Of a stretch of DNA of 64,000 nt, positions 19,560-30,395 are shown piece after piece. The DNA is from QAMX01 sp964448855 (lineage in GTDB: Bacteria > Bacillota > Clostridia > Oscillospirales > QAMX01), in contig CAYUXI010000002.1 of the NCBI GenBank assembly GCA_964448855.1, positions 1 through 64,000 of the forward strand, written 5' to 3'. Position 1 is the stretch's first letter. Every line of letters begins with the position of its first letter. The translations under genes and the position numbers were made by a program. The notes beneath the pieces were generated by a model, which ran no database searches, was not told the origin of the DNA, and saw only the letters and a program-made list of their open reading frames with translations.

Positions 19560-19965
19560 CGGTTCATCGGAAGCTTCGGGTCTGCTGGAATCCCGTGAAA
19601 CCGCGAATGCACATATTCGGAAACGGCATCATGCGAAACGCGATTCAGATACCACTCATAGACGGAGCGGTTGAAGGCATTGTAGGTGTGCATGACGGCG
19701 CGGCGATGGCGGAGGGTAAAGTCGATGACCAGCCCCCAGACAGTCCACCAGCGAACGGAGGGAAGCGCGGCGGGCGGTCGGCTTCGCTTTTGAAAAGCTC
19801 CTCCGGCAGCGTCGGCAAATCTTCAAAATAATAATAGAAGGAATTGCGATTCACGCCGCATTCCAGAACGATGTCCTTCACGGTGATCTGATTCAATGGC
19901 CGCTCCTTCAGCCGCTTCAGAAAAGCCCGGATGATGACCTGCCGGACACGCCTTCTTTCTCAAAT
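19560..19965 (-). pseudogene. Frameshifted TetR-family regulator remnant
   Basis: The minus strand encodes a clear TetR helix-turn-helix (NQITVKDIVLECGVNRNSFYYYF) but without a start: a stop precedes it in frame. After EADR the frame shifts near a CCGCCCGCCG stretch, and again near TCTGGGGGC. A TetR-like C-terminal piece (VIDFTLRHRRAVMHTYNAFN) then continues and breaks off at the terminator. It resembles the SutR/DhaS-like group with a truncated C-terminus. It probably once controlled the ABC exporter directly upstream on the same strand. The rest of 19511-19972 holds only the terminator. Confidence 0.75.
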
Positions 19966-19972
19966 GGTGCAG

Positions 19973-21937
19973 CTATGAACGGGGCGGACGGCCTGCACCG
20001 TTTGGCGGCGGCGGGAACGCAGCTCCCGCCTCGTCGTTCTCCGTGAGATAGCGGCTGGCCTGCACCGTAAACAAACGGGCATATTCGCCGCCCAAATGCA
20101 TCAGCTCCTCGTGCGTGCCGTTTTCAATGACACGCCCGTTCTGCAAAACGAGAATCCGGGACGCCATCCGCGCCGAGGAAAGGCGGTGCGACACAAAAAT
20201 GGCGGTCTTGCCGCGGCGAAGCCGGTCAAACTGGCTGTAAATCTCCTGCTCGGCAATCGCATCCAGAGAAGCCGTCGGCTCGTCCAGAATCAGAATGTCC
20301 GACCGGCTGTAAAAGGCCCGCGCCACAGCCAGCTTCTGCCACTGTCCGATCGACGGCTCGACACCGTTGAACTCAAACAAACGCGTCAGCGGCGTCTCAT
20401 AGGCGTCCGGCAGCCGGTCGATGAACGCATCCGCATCGGCAGAAACCGCAGCATCCCGGATGGCGTCCGGCGTCGCATCCCGGTGAATGTCACCGAAGGC
20501 GATGTTTTCGCGCACCGAAAGCGCATATTTGCCGAAATCCTGAAACACAATGCCGAACAGATCGTAGTATTCGCGCAGGTCGTAGGTTCGAATGTCCCGG
20601 TCGTCCAGATAAATTGTGCCGCCGGTCGGGTCGTACAGACGCATCAGCAGCTTCAGAAGCATCGTCTTCCCGGCGCCGTTCAGTCCGACCAGAACGGTCG
20701 TCTCCCCGGCGTTCAACGTGAAGCTGATGTCCTGCAGCACGTTCCGGGTGGAACCCGGATAGGCAAAGCTGACGTGCTCAAAGCGCAGGGAATGCCCGAT
20801 GTTGCGTGTGATCGGCGCAGGCAACGCACCGGCTACGGTTTTCAGCTGGATCGGCTCCTCCATGAACGCGATCATGTTGTCGATAAAGAGCGTGCCCTCG
20901 TAAATCCCGGCGGTCGTGGAGATCAGCGCAGCCACAGCCGACGCGATGGAGTTCAACGCACCGGTATACAACGTGTAATCACCAACGGTTAGCACACCGT
21001 CATACACCTGATAGGCAATCGACAGAAAGAGGAGACAGTTGACGGCAGCCGTCACGGCTGTCAGCCCGGTATCCCATGCACCTTCGCCGAAAATCAGACG
21101 GCGCAGGCCGGAAAAATACCGCTGAAACACGGCCTTGAATTTCTGAATCAGCGTATCACTCAAATCCAGCATCCGGATTTCCTTGACCATGTCCTTGTTG
21201 ACCAGCAGCCCGGAGAAATAATCCATTTCCCGGCGGTCGCGTGAGCGTCGGCGCATATACAGCACGTTGCGGCGGCGGTAGACGAAATTGACAATGGCGC
21301 TGGGCAGCGACAGGAGAATCATGATCACGGAGGACCATGGACTGACGGCAGCCAGAACGACGATGAAGCTGACCATGGAGATGATGTTGCTGACGAGGTG
21401 GAAGGTGGAATTCAGAATCTGCACCGGCCTGTGTCCGGCTTCCCGGTTTGCATTTTCCAGCTTTTCATAGAATTCCGGCCGGTCAAAGCTCGAAAGATCG
21501 AGCTGCTTGGCCTTGTCCATGATTTGAATGCGGATGTGGTTGGTGACCAGCTCACTGGCTAAACGCGTGACAAAATTGGACACGCTGGCAATCATGCGCG
21601 TGAGGAAGGTGCAGAGAAAGGTCAGCACGAGCAGCGACAGAATCACGGTAAAACCGCCCGTCAGCGTGCCGCCCGCTGCGGCGACCAGCGCATTGATCAG
21701 GTTCTTGGAAACGAGCGCCGAAAGAATCGGCAGAACGCCGGACAGCACCGACATCGCAAACATGAAAAAGAGAATCCAGTGCCGCGTTTCCCAGACCAGA
21801 CGAAAAATGTAAAGCCAGCGCCTGAAAAAGCCACCGATCAGCTTGGAAAGATAACCGGGTACCTCCCGCAGATGCTTGGGAGGCGGCAGCTTCATTTTGC
21901 GCTGCATATCCGGCGGCGGTCCGCCCATAGGTCCCAT
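19973..21937 (-). CDS. ABC exporter, fused membrane and ATPase domains
   Basis: A 654-residue half-transporter. A Pro/Met-rich N-terminus (residues 1-20) precedes a six-helix membrane domain (about 45-340). The ATPase domain has Walker A GLNGAGKT, signature PSIGQWQKLAVARA (S-G-Q variant), Walker B ILILDEPTASLD and H-loop VSHRLSS. AAAGGAG lies nine bases before the ATG. It is a single gene, so it would act as a homodimer or with an unlinked partner. Substrate unknown; multidrug, peptide or lipid export is possible. The TetR remnant downstream hints at lost regulation. Bases 21938-22158 upstream hold no other feature I can support. Confidence 0.92.
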   Translation of the reverse strand: MGPMGGPPPDMQRKMKLPPPKHLREVPGYLSKLIGGFFRRWLYIFRLVWETRHWILFFMFAMSVLSGVLPILSALVSKNLINALVAAAGGTLTGGFTVILSLLVLTFLCTFLTRMIASVSNFVTRLASELVTNHIRIQIMDKAKQLDLSSFDRPEFYEKLENANREAGHRPVQILNSTFHLVSNIISMVSFIVVLAAVSPWSSVIMILLSLPSAIVNFVYRRRNVLYMRRRSRDRREMDYFSGLLVNKDMVKEIRMLDLSDTLIQKFKAVFQRYFSGLRRLIFGEGAWDTGLTAVTAAVNCLLFLSIAYQVYDGVLTVGDYTLYTGALNSIASAVAALISTTAGIYEGTLFIDNMIAFMEEPIQLKTVAGALPAPITRNIGHSLRFEHVSFAYPGSTRNVLQDISFTLNAGETTVLVGLNGAGKTMLLKLLMRLYDPTGGTIYLDDRDIRTYDLREYYDLFGIVFQDFGKYALSVRENIAFGDIHRDATPDAIRDAAVSADADAFIDRLPDAYETPLTRLFEFNGVEPSIGQWQKLAVARAFYSRSDILILDEPTASLDAIAEQEIYSQFDRLRRGKTAIFVSHRLSSARMASRILVLQNGRVIENGTHEELMHLGGEYARLFTVQASRYLTENDEAGAAFPPPPNGAGRPPRS

Positions 21938-22158
21938 AACGTGTCACTCCTTTGTATTTTGGTTGCACTGCCTGTATTATACACTGAATTGCAAAAAAAT
22001 GCAATTCTTTGGAACGCTAATTTTTTGCGCGGAATCGGATTTGCAGATTCATCGGAAACGACCGGATTCGGCACTTTTTCGACGGGTTCGTCTGCGGAGA
22101 AAACGGCTGACCGCCACGGAAAAACGGAGCGTTCGAGGCCGAAAAAAGCCACAGTCAC

Positions 22159-22187
22159 TTGACAACGGCCGCAATCTGTGGTAGCAT
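22159..22187 (+). promoter_or_regulatory. Promoter of the glycosidase-like gene
   Basis: TTGACA (22159-22164) and TAGCAT (22182-22187), 17 bases apart. The -10 match is moderate. Confidence 0.6.
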
Positions 22188-22231
22188 AACGATATCAACG
22201 GCGCAGTGCGCCTGGAAAGCGAGTTGGAGAT

Positions 22232-24604
22232 ATGCAGGGAACAGAACTTCAATATTATACCATCGGACTGGATGGCAAAGACAGCGATGTCGCCTTCACA
22301 GCGAATGTACTCCGCGAGGAGCTTGAAAAACGGACGGGCATTTCGTTTGAGCTGGTTCCGGCGGGTCAGGGCGGGATTGAGCTGTCCATCGGCCAGAACG
22401 CTGCACCGGCACCGGAAGGATTTGCATACAACGCCGCAGACGGCAAGGTGACCATCGAAGGGTATGATTGCTCCGGTCTGCTGCACGGCGCCGGCTATCT
22501 GCTCCGGAAGGCGTACTGGTATCAGGGCGGCCTGGCCGTGCAGGATGCATCCTGCCAGACCTATCCGCGCAAAAAGCTGCGCGGCAGCCAGGTCGGCTAC
22601 CGGAATCAGACGAACGCCTACGCGGCCTGGTCGAAGGACACCTATGCGCAGTACATCCGGGAGCTGGCGCTCTGCGGTGCCAATGCGATTGAATTCCCGG
22701 CACCGCGCACGGACGATAACGCCCGCGGCAAGGTCATGAAATACGAGGCGCTCGATGCGCTGATCTTTACCAGCGAAGTCTCCCACCAGTATGGGATGGA
22801 CGTCTGGCTCTGGTATCCGAACATCATCAACAATCACACCCGCTATCGCATCCCGAAAAGCGGCTTCCTGCCGGAAACGGATGACGATGCGCGTTGGCTG
22901 AATGAAGAAATCCGCAAGGAAGACGCACAGCGCGAAAAGGATTTCTCTTCCGTCCCGTACATTGACCATGTCATGATTCCGGGCGGCGACCCGGGCAGCT
23001 TGGAGCCGGAGGATTTGTTCGCGTTCTCGGAGCGGGTGGCCAACATTCTGCACAAGTACCACCCGAACGCCGGCGTCTGGATTTCCGCACAGGTCATGAA
23101 AAACGCCGACGACTTCAAATACCGCTTCTACAGCGAGGTGGCCAAGCGCCCGTCCTGGCTGACCGGTATCTGCCACGCGCCGTGGGTCAGCCATACGATT
23201 CAGGAGTGCCGCGAACGGACACCGGCCGATCTGCCGATCCGCTCCTACCCAGACATCTGCCATATGCTCTGCTGCCAGTACCCGGTTCATGCATGGGATC
23301 CGATCTGGGCGATCACGGCTGGCCGCGAATGCTACAATCCGCGCCCGCGCTGGCACCGCCAGATGCACCGCCTGACGAAAGCATCCTGCATCGGCAACCT
23401 GGCCTATTCGGAAGGCATCGCGGACGACGTCTCCAAGTTCATCTGGCTCGACGCCGACTGGGACGATTCCATCCCCTATATGGAGACGCTGCGCGATTTC
23501 GCCAGTATGTTCATCTCTCCGGAGCACGCCGCCGAAATTGCATCCACCATCGCCCTCTTCGAGGATATCTACGAAGGCCCCGCCGTGGCCAACCGCACCG
23601 TCGGCGAGGTCTATGACCAGCTGCATACGATGCAGAAGACGCTGCGCAGTGAAGCCTATCAGCCCGGCTTCGGCGCCGACAGCTACCGCTTCGACATGGC
23701 CATGATGATGAGCATCTTCTATCAATACATCCAGCGCCGCGCCATCCGTGACCAGGCTGTCTATGACCGCGTCTGGCAGGGACTGGATAGCGCGGAGGAC
23801 GCCGATGCATTTGCGGAAACCATCCGGACGCGCCTGGCGGAAACGCAGCAGTCGCCGGATGAGGTGCTCCGGAAGGAAATGTGGGACTGCGCCGACATCT
23901 GCTGGGAAAAGATCAACTGGAAGCTGTCCACAACGCGCCACTTTGCGTCGAGCTACGGCCGCGGCGGCTTCCTGGATACCGCGGAAATCCCGCTCTGCAA
24001 CGCATGGTGGCTGGAAGCCAACCTGAAAAAGATGTCCAGCATGGCGACGCAGGCGGAAAAGCTGGCCTTCTTAAAGCAGCTGCGCGACTGCCATTCGGCC
24101 GGCCCCGGCGGCAAATATATTTCCTTCGGCTCCCCGGAATCCATGCAGTATCTGCGCATGAGCCACACCTGGTGGGACGAGCCGGAAGCCATCACCATCC
24201 CTCGCATTGAGCACCACGTCGGAATGTTCGGGCCGGATGTCGATCGCGAAACCTGCCCGGATATGGACAAGGTCACACTTGAACGCGTTGCGTCGATTCT
24301 CGGCTATTACCATGCCCCGGTCGAAATCGAAATCGACGGCCTGGTTCCGGGTGCCGCCTACGAAGTCCGCGTCGTCTATCCGATGCGCTTTGGCTGGAAA
24401 GGCCAGACGGAGATTCCTGCCTACCTGACCTCCAGGGGCGACCGCCTGAACTTCCTCGGCTGCGTCGAGGGCGACGAATGGGTCTACCGGTATGAACTCC
24501 CGGCCGGATATGTCGATGAAAACGGCCGCGTTTCTCTGGAGGCTCAGAAGGTCGAAGGGCCGCGCGGCACCGGCTTCACTGAGGTCTGGATGCTGCTGCG
24601 CTGA
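22232..24604 (+). CDS. Uncharacterised glycoside-hydrolase-like protein (GH20-N/GH67-like architecture)
   Basis: A 790-residue protein without signal peptide. Residues 1-95 resemble the small alpha/beta domain that precedes catalytic barrels in GH20, GH67 and GH115 enzymes (ELEKRTGISFEL, IELSIGQ, GYDCSGLLHGAGYLLRK). A probable TIM barrel follows, starting at KLRGSQVGYR and containing WLWYPN, and ending with a helical region and a C-terminal beta domain. The family is not identified, so the substrate (a uronic or amino sugar glycan) is a guess. The start ATG has a GGAG only two bases away, which is unusually close, but no better start is visible. It lies 39 bases before an isomerase-like gene, probably in one operon. 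Confidence 0.55.
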   Translation: MQGTELQYYTIGLDGKDSDVAFTANVLREELEKRTGISFELVPAGQGGIELSIGQNAAPAPEGFAYNAADGKVTIEGYDCSGLLHGAGYLLRKAYWYQGGLAVQDASCQTYPRKKLRGSQVGYRNQTNAYAAWSKDTYAQYIRELALCGANAIEFPAPRTDDNARGKVMKYEALDALIFTSEVSHQYGMDVWLWYPNIINNHTRYRIPKSGFLPETDDDARWLNEEIRKEDAQREKDFSSVPYIDHVMIPGGDPGSLEPEDLFAFSERVANILHKYHPNAGVWISAQVMKNADDFKYRFYSEVAKRPSWLTGICHAPWVSHTIQECRERTPADLPIRSYPDICHMLCCQYPVHAWDPIWAITAGRECYNPRPRWHRQMHRLTKASCIGNLAYSEGIADDVSKFIWLDADWDDSIPYMETLRDFASMFISPEHAAEIASTIALFEDIYEGPAVANRTVGEVYDQLHTMQKTLRSEAYQPGFGADSYRFDMAMMMSIFYQYIQRRAIRDQAVYDRVWQGLDSAEDADAFAETIRTRLAETQQSPDEVLRKEMWDCADICWEKINWKLSTTRHFASSYGRGGFLDTAEIPLCNAWWLEANLKKMSSMATQAEKLAFLKQLRDCHSAGPGGKYISFGSPESMQYLRMSHTWWDEPEAITIPRIEHHVGMFGPDVDRETCPDMDKVTLERVASILGYYHAPVEIEIDGLVPGAAYEVRVVYPMRFGWKGQTEIPAYLTSRGDRLNFLGCVEGDEWVYRYELPAGYVDENGRVSLEAQKVEGPRGTGFTEVWMLLR

Positions 24605-24643
24605 CACGTCTGAACACAAACATGGGAAAAGGAGAACAGGAAC

Positions 24644-25510
24644 ATGAGCAAATTTATTCTGTCCGGTTTTGCCGATGAAATTGACCCGTACCTGAATACG
24701 CAGATGGATGTGCTGGATCCGCTCGGCATCCGCTACATCGAAATCCGCTGCGCAGACGAAAAGAACATTTCCACCGTTACGGAAGAGGAAGCTGTGGAAA
24801 TGCATCAGCGCCTGTCGGCACGTGGCTATCGAATCAGCTCCATCGGATCGCCCATCGGCAAAATCCGCGTCAACGATGATTTTGAACCGCATATTGCACT
24901 GTTTCAAAACTGCCTGCGGATGGCGCAGATTTTCGAAGCGCCCTATATCCGAATGTTCAGCTTTTACCCGCCGAAGGGGGAGGACATCGCCAACTACCGC
25001 GATGTCGTGCTCTCCAGATGGGAAACCTTCCTGAAGCTGGCCGAGGGCACCGGTGTGACGCTGCTGCATGAGAACGAAAAAGACATCTACGGCGACACGG
25101 CGGAGCGCTGCCTGGATCTGGCCGAAACGCTGGGCATTGGCCTAATCTTTGACCCGGCGAACTTCATCCAGTCCGGTGAGGAGACGTATCCCTATGCGTT
25201 TGAACGGCTGAAAAAGCATATTCGCTATATGCACATCAAGGACGCTAAGCGCGAAAACGGCCAGGTCGTTCCGGCGGGCTACGGCGATGCACAGCTCGAT
25301 CGGATTCTGTCCGAGCTGAACGAACAGGGCTTCGAGGGCTTCCTGTCGCTGGAACCGCACCTGGGCTCGTTCCATGGCTTTGCCGATCTGGAACCGGAAT
25401 CCAAGACGAATATGCTGGAGGAGGGCGGCCCGAAATCCTACACAATTGCGGTGGAGTCGCTCCGGAAACTGCTGAAATCCATCGGGATTCAGCCGGAAAC
25501 GGAAAAATAA
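24644..25510 (+). CDS. Sugar phosphate isomerase/epimerase-like TIM-barrel protein
   Basis: A 288-residue protein of the xylose-isomerase-like/AP-endonuclease-2 superfamily. It has the expected barrel-end metal-site motifs: HENEKDIYG (Glu on strand 5), FDPANF, YMHIKDA and SLEPHLG. Length is typical. A GGAG site precedes the ATG. Adjacent to the glycosidase-like gene, it likely processes the released sugar or keto-sugar. Substrate unknown. Confidence 0.82.
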   Translation: MSKFILSGFADEIDPYLNTQMDVLDPLGIRYIEIRCADEKNISTVTEEEAVEMHQRLSARGYRISSIGSPIGKIRVNDDFEPHIALFQNCLRMAQIFEAPYIRMFSFYPPKGEDIANYRDVVLSRWETFLKLAEGTGVTLLHENEKDIYGDTAERCLDLAETLGIGLIFDPANFIQSGEETYPYAFERLKKHIRYMHIKDAKRENGQVVPAGYGDAQLDRILSELNEQGFEGFLSLEPHLGSFHGFADLEPESKTNMLEEGGPKSYTIAVESLRKLLKSIGIQPETEK

Positions 25511-25522
25511 TTTCGGAAAAGC

Positions 25523-25551
25523 TTGACAAAGCCTTCCGCATATGCTATAAT
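25523..25551 (+). promoter_or_regulatory. Promoter of asnA-glnN
   Basis: TTGACA (25523-25528) and TATAAT (25546-25551) with a 17-base spacer, just after the isomerase gene. Confidence 0.88.
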
Positions 25552-25568
25552 ACGACAAGAAAGCAGCA

Positions 25569-25604
25569 AGGGCGCTGCGGGCTCACGTCCGCAGCGCCCT
25601 TTCC
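25569..25604 (+). promoter_or_regulatory. Strong leader hairpin before asnA (possible attenuator)
   Basis: AGGGCGCTGCGG (25569-25580) pairs perfectly with CCGCAGCGCCCT (25589-25600) around loop GCTCACGT, then TTTCCT. It starts about ten bases after the expected transcription start. The following T-run is short, so it could be a weak terminator/attenuator, a protein-binding site or an mRNA stabiliser. No competing antiterminator is obvious. Confidence 0.6.
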
Positions 25605-25646
25605 TATCAACGATCATGCCTGCTGCTGGTGAAAGGAAGCGAAGAG

Positions 25647-26654
25647 ATGAGTCAGCTGCAAATCCCACAGGGATATGCGCCGAAACTGGATGCGTATGAA
25701 ACCCAGACTGCCATCGGGCAGATTAAACGCTTTTTTGAAGATCAATTGTCTGCGGCTCTGCACCTGAAACGGGTGTCTGCGCCGCTGTTTGTCGATCCGT
25801 CCACAGGGCTGAATGACGACCTGAACGGCGTCGAACGTGCAGTTTCCTTCGATATCGCAGAGACCGGAACCATCGCGGCCGTCGTGCATTCGCTGGCCAA
25901 GTGGAAGCGGATGGCGCTGCATCAGTACGGCTTCCCGACCGGCGAAGGGCTGTATACCGATATGAACGCCATTCGGCGCGATGAGGAAATGGATAACCTG
26001 CACTCCATTTACGTCGATCAGTGGGACTGGGAACGCGTCATCACGAGGGAACAGCGCAACGTGGAGTTCCTGAAGGATACCGTCGCCCGCATTGTCCGTG
26101 CCATTGTCGCAACGCAGGACTGCGTCTGCACACATTATCCCCGCCTGACCACCCGCCTGAACCCGAATGTCACCTTTATTACCACGCAGGAGCTGGAGGA
26201 TTTGTACCCGGAGCTGTCGCCGAAGCAGCGCGAAAACGCCATCGTCCGGGAGCACCAGACCGTTTTCCTCATGCAGATCGGCGGATGCCTGCGCTCCGGC
26301 CGCCCGCATGACGGCCGCGCACCGGACTATGATGACTGGAAGCTGAACGGCGATATCCTGTTCTGGGACGAAACGCTGGAACGCGCCATCGAGATTTCCT
26401 CCATGGGGATCCGCGTCGATCGGCAGTCGCTGGATGAACAGCTCAAGCTGTCCGACGCCGATGACCGCCGTTCGCTGCTGTTCCATCAGCTCCTGCTACA
26501 GGATCAGCTGCCGCTGACCATCGGAGGCGGCATTGGCCAGTCCCGCCTCTGTATGCTGCTGCTGGAAAAGGCGCACGTCGGCGAGGTTCAGGTCTCCATC
26601 TGGGACGATGCGACCGTTCAGGGCTGCAAAAAAGCCGGAATTCCGCTTCTGTAA
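25647..26654 (+). CDS. asnA: Aspartate-ammonia ligase
   Basis: A 335-residue AsnA-type asparagine synthetase that makes Asn from Asp, ATP and free ammonia. Family landmarks are visible: TQTAIGQIKRFFEDQL near the start, ERAVSFDI, HSLAKWKRMALH, GLYTDMNAIRRDEE, YVDQWDWE, and the C-terminal GGGIGQSRLCMLLL. The length matches the E. coli enzyme (330). The ATG at 25647 is preferred for its AAAGGA site; a GTG six codons earlier overlaps that site. It is followed after 36 bases by glnN, so both ammonium-consuming enzymes share a transcript. Confidence 0.95.
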   Translation: MSQLQIPQGYAPKLDAYETQTAIGQIKRFFEDQLSAALHLKRVSAPLFVDPSTGLNDDLNGVERAVSFDIAETGTIAAVVHSLAKWKRMALHQYGFPTGEGLYTDMNAIRRDEEMDNLHSIYVDQWDWERVITREQRNVEFLKDTVARIVRAIVATQDCVCTHYPRLTTRLNPNVTFITTQELEDLYPELSPKQRENAIVREHQTVFLMQIGGCLRSGRPHDGRAPDYDDWKLNGDILFWDETLERAIEISSMGIRVDRQSLDEQLKLSDADDRRSLLFHQLLLQDQLPLTIGGGIGQSRLCMLLLEKAHVGEVQVSIWDDATVQGCKKAGIPLL

Positions 26655-26690
26655 GCGAAAACCGAATCGAGAGAGAAAGGGCGAACGATC

Positions 26691-28784
<2,094 letters not shown>

Positions 28785-28791
28785 ATCCAAC

Positions 28792-28837
28792 AAAAAGGCG
28801 TGTATCCGTTGATCAGCGGATACACGCCCTGTTTTTT
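28792..28837. terminator. Bidirectional terminator between glnN and murA
   Basis: GGCGTGTATCCG (28797-28808) pairs with CGGATACACGCC (28817-28828), with flanking A-run and T6. Confidence 0.92.
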
Positions 28838-28858
28838 GTAAAAAAGCAATTCGAACTG

Positions 28859-30148
28859 TTACCCGGCAATGTGCGCGGCCGGTGTATCGTCCGTCGAGAC
28901 GATGTGAATGTCAGCGCCGATGCGCTGCAGCTTCGTGACGATATCTTCATATCCGCGCTCGATATGTAGGATGCCGTCAATTTCCGTTCGACCGCGGGCA
29001 GCCAGCCCGGCTGTGACGAGAGCCACACCGGCGCGCAGATCGCAGGCGCAGACCGGCGCACCCGTCAGCTCGGCAACCGGCGTGATGATGGCGGTGCGGC
29101 CGTCCACCTGAATCTGTGCCCCCATGCGCGCCAGCTCATCCACATAGCGGAAGCGGTTGTCGTAGACGCCTTCGGTCACAACGCTGGTGCCGTCGGCCAG
29201 ACACAAAACCGCAGTCGCCAGCGGCTGCATATCGGTGGGGAAGCCGGGGTAGGGGATGGCGCGGATGTTGGTGCGGTGGAGCGGTCCCGTCCGCGAAACG
29301 CGGAGGAAATCGTCTCCCTCAAAGATGGAAACGCCCATCTCTTCAAACTTGGTGGTGATGCATTCCAGATGCTTCGGAATGATGTTGTTGATGACAATTT
29401 CTCCACCGGCAGCGGCAACAGCCGCCACAAACGTCCCAGCTTCAATCTGATCCGGAATGATGGAGTAGACGCCGCCGTGCAGCTTTTTCACGCCGCGAAC
29501 TTTGATCACGTCGGTTCCTGCGCCGCGAATGACCGCACCCATGGAATTCAGGAAGTTGGCCACATCGACAACGTGCGGCTCCTTGGAGGCGTTCTCAATG
29601 ATGGTCGTGCCCGGTGCGCGGACGGCGGCCAGCATGACGTTGATGGTTGCGCCGACGGAATTTTCGTCAAAGAAGATGTTGCCGGAGCGGATTCCACCAT
29701 CCGTAGTGGCGCAGATGATGCCGTTTTCCACGCGCACCGTTGCGCCGAGCGCCTCAAAGCCCTTGATATGCCGGTCGATCGGACGGCCGCCGAAATCGCA
29801 GCCGCCGGGCATACCGGCCCGCGCCCAGCCGTACCGGCCGAGCATCGCGCCGATGATATAATACGAGGCGCGCATCTTGCGCATCATTTCATAGGGCGGC
29901 TCTTCACAGCGCAGCGTGGAGGTGTCCACTTCGACGGTCGAGGAATTCAGATACGTGACACGCGCACCCAGAGACGAGAGAATATCACCCCACAGCAGAA
30001 CATCGCTGATGTTGGGGACGTTTTCAATGCGGCAGACCCCTTCCACCAGAATGGTGGCCGGGAGGATGCCAACGGCAGAATTTTTCATGCCGGCAATATT
30101 GACAGAGCCATAAAGCGGTTTCCCGCCGTTGATGACATATTTTTTCAA
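28859..30148 (-). CDS. murA: UDP-N-acetylglucosamine 1-carboxyvinyltransferase
   Basis: A 429-residue MurA catalysing the first committed step of peptidoglycan synthesis: transfer of enolpyruvate to UDP-GlcNAc. It has the N-terminal GG motif (INGGKPLYGSVNIAGMKNSA) with the conserved Lys-Asn and the active-site loop PGGCDFGGRPIDRH. The Cys in that loop is the fosfomycin target. The TTG at 30148 is chosen because AGAAGG lies eight bases upstream; a GTG six codons earlier has no site. It has its own promoter at 30299-30327. Confidence 0.95.
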   Translation of the reverse strand: MKKYVINGGKPLYGSVNIAGMKNSAVGILPATILVEGVCRIENVPNISDVLLWGDILSSLGARVTYLNSSTVEVDTSTLRCEEPPYEMMRKMRASYYIIGAMLGRYGWARAGMPGGCDFGGRPIDRHIKGFEALGATVRVENGIICATTDGGIRSGNIFFDENSVGATINVMLAAVRAPGTTIIENASKEPHVVDVANFLNSMGAVIRGAGTDVIKVRGVKKLHGGVYSIIPDQIEAGTFVAAVAAAGGEIVINNIIPKHLECITTKFEEMGVSIFEGDDFLRVSRTGPLHRTNIRAIPYPGFPTDMQPLATAVLCLADGTSVVTEGVYDNRFRYVDELARMGAQIQVDGRTAIITPVAELTGAPVCACDLRAGVALVTAGLAARGRTEIDGILHIERGYEDIVTKLQRIGADIHIVSTDDTPAAHIAG

Positions 30149-30298
30149 GGGACGACCTTCTTTCACAGGCCTGAGACCTCCAGGCGGAGATTCGGTGAAT
30201 GCACACAGATCAAACGGCAGACAAAATCAGCCCGCCGGAGAGAGAAATACAGCTTGTTGTCCACACTATGGCAGACGGGCAGAAAAACACCCATACAG

Positions 30299-30327
30299 AT
30301 TATAGCATGAAAGACGGGTTTTGTCAA
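30299..30327 (-). promoter_or_regulatory. Promoter of murA
   Basis: On the minus strand, TTGACA (30327-30322) and TATAAT (30304-30299) are 17 bases apart. Confidence 0.85.
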
Positions 30328-30395
30328 CTCGGGCTCCCGAAAAAGTGCAAATCCGGAGAAAAATCTCGAAAATAGCTTGCCCGATTCCCGCTCTT

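Noticed and set aside
22049..23941. 630-residue minus-strand frame antisense to the glycosidase-like gene
   Set aside because: Composition is that of a shadow frame in GC-rich DNA, with no recognisable motif. The plus-strand gene has a promoter and coherent domains.
25569..25604. T-box or glutamine riboswitch in the asnA leader
   Set aside because: The leader is too short, and no T-box sequence or known glutamine aptamer pattern is visible; only a single hairpin is present.
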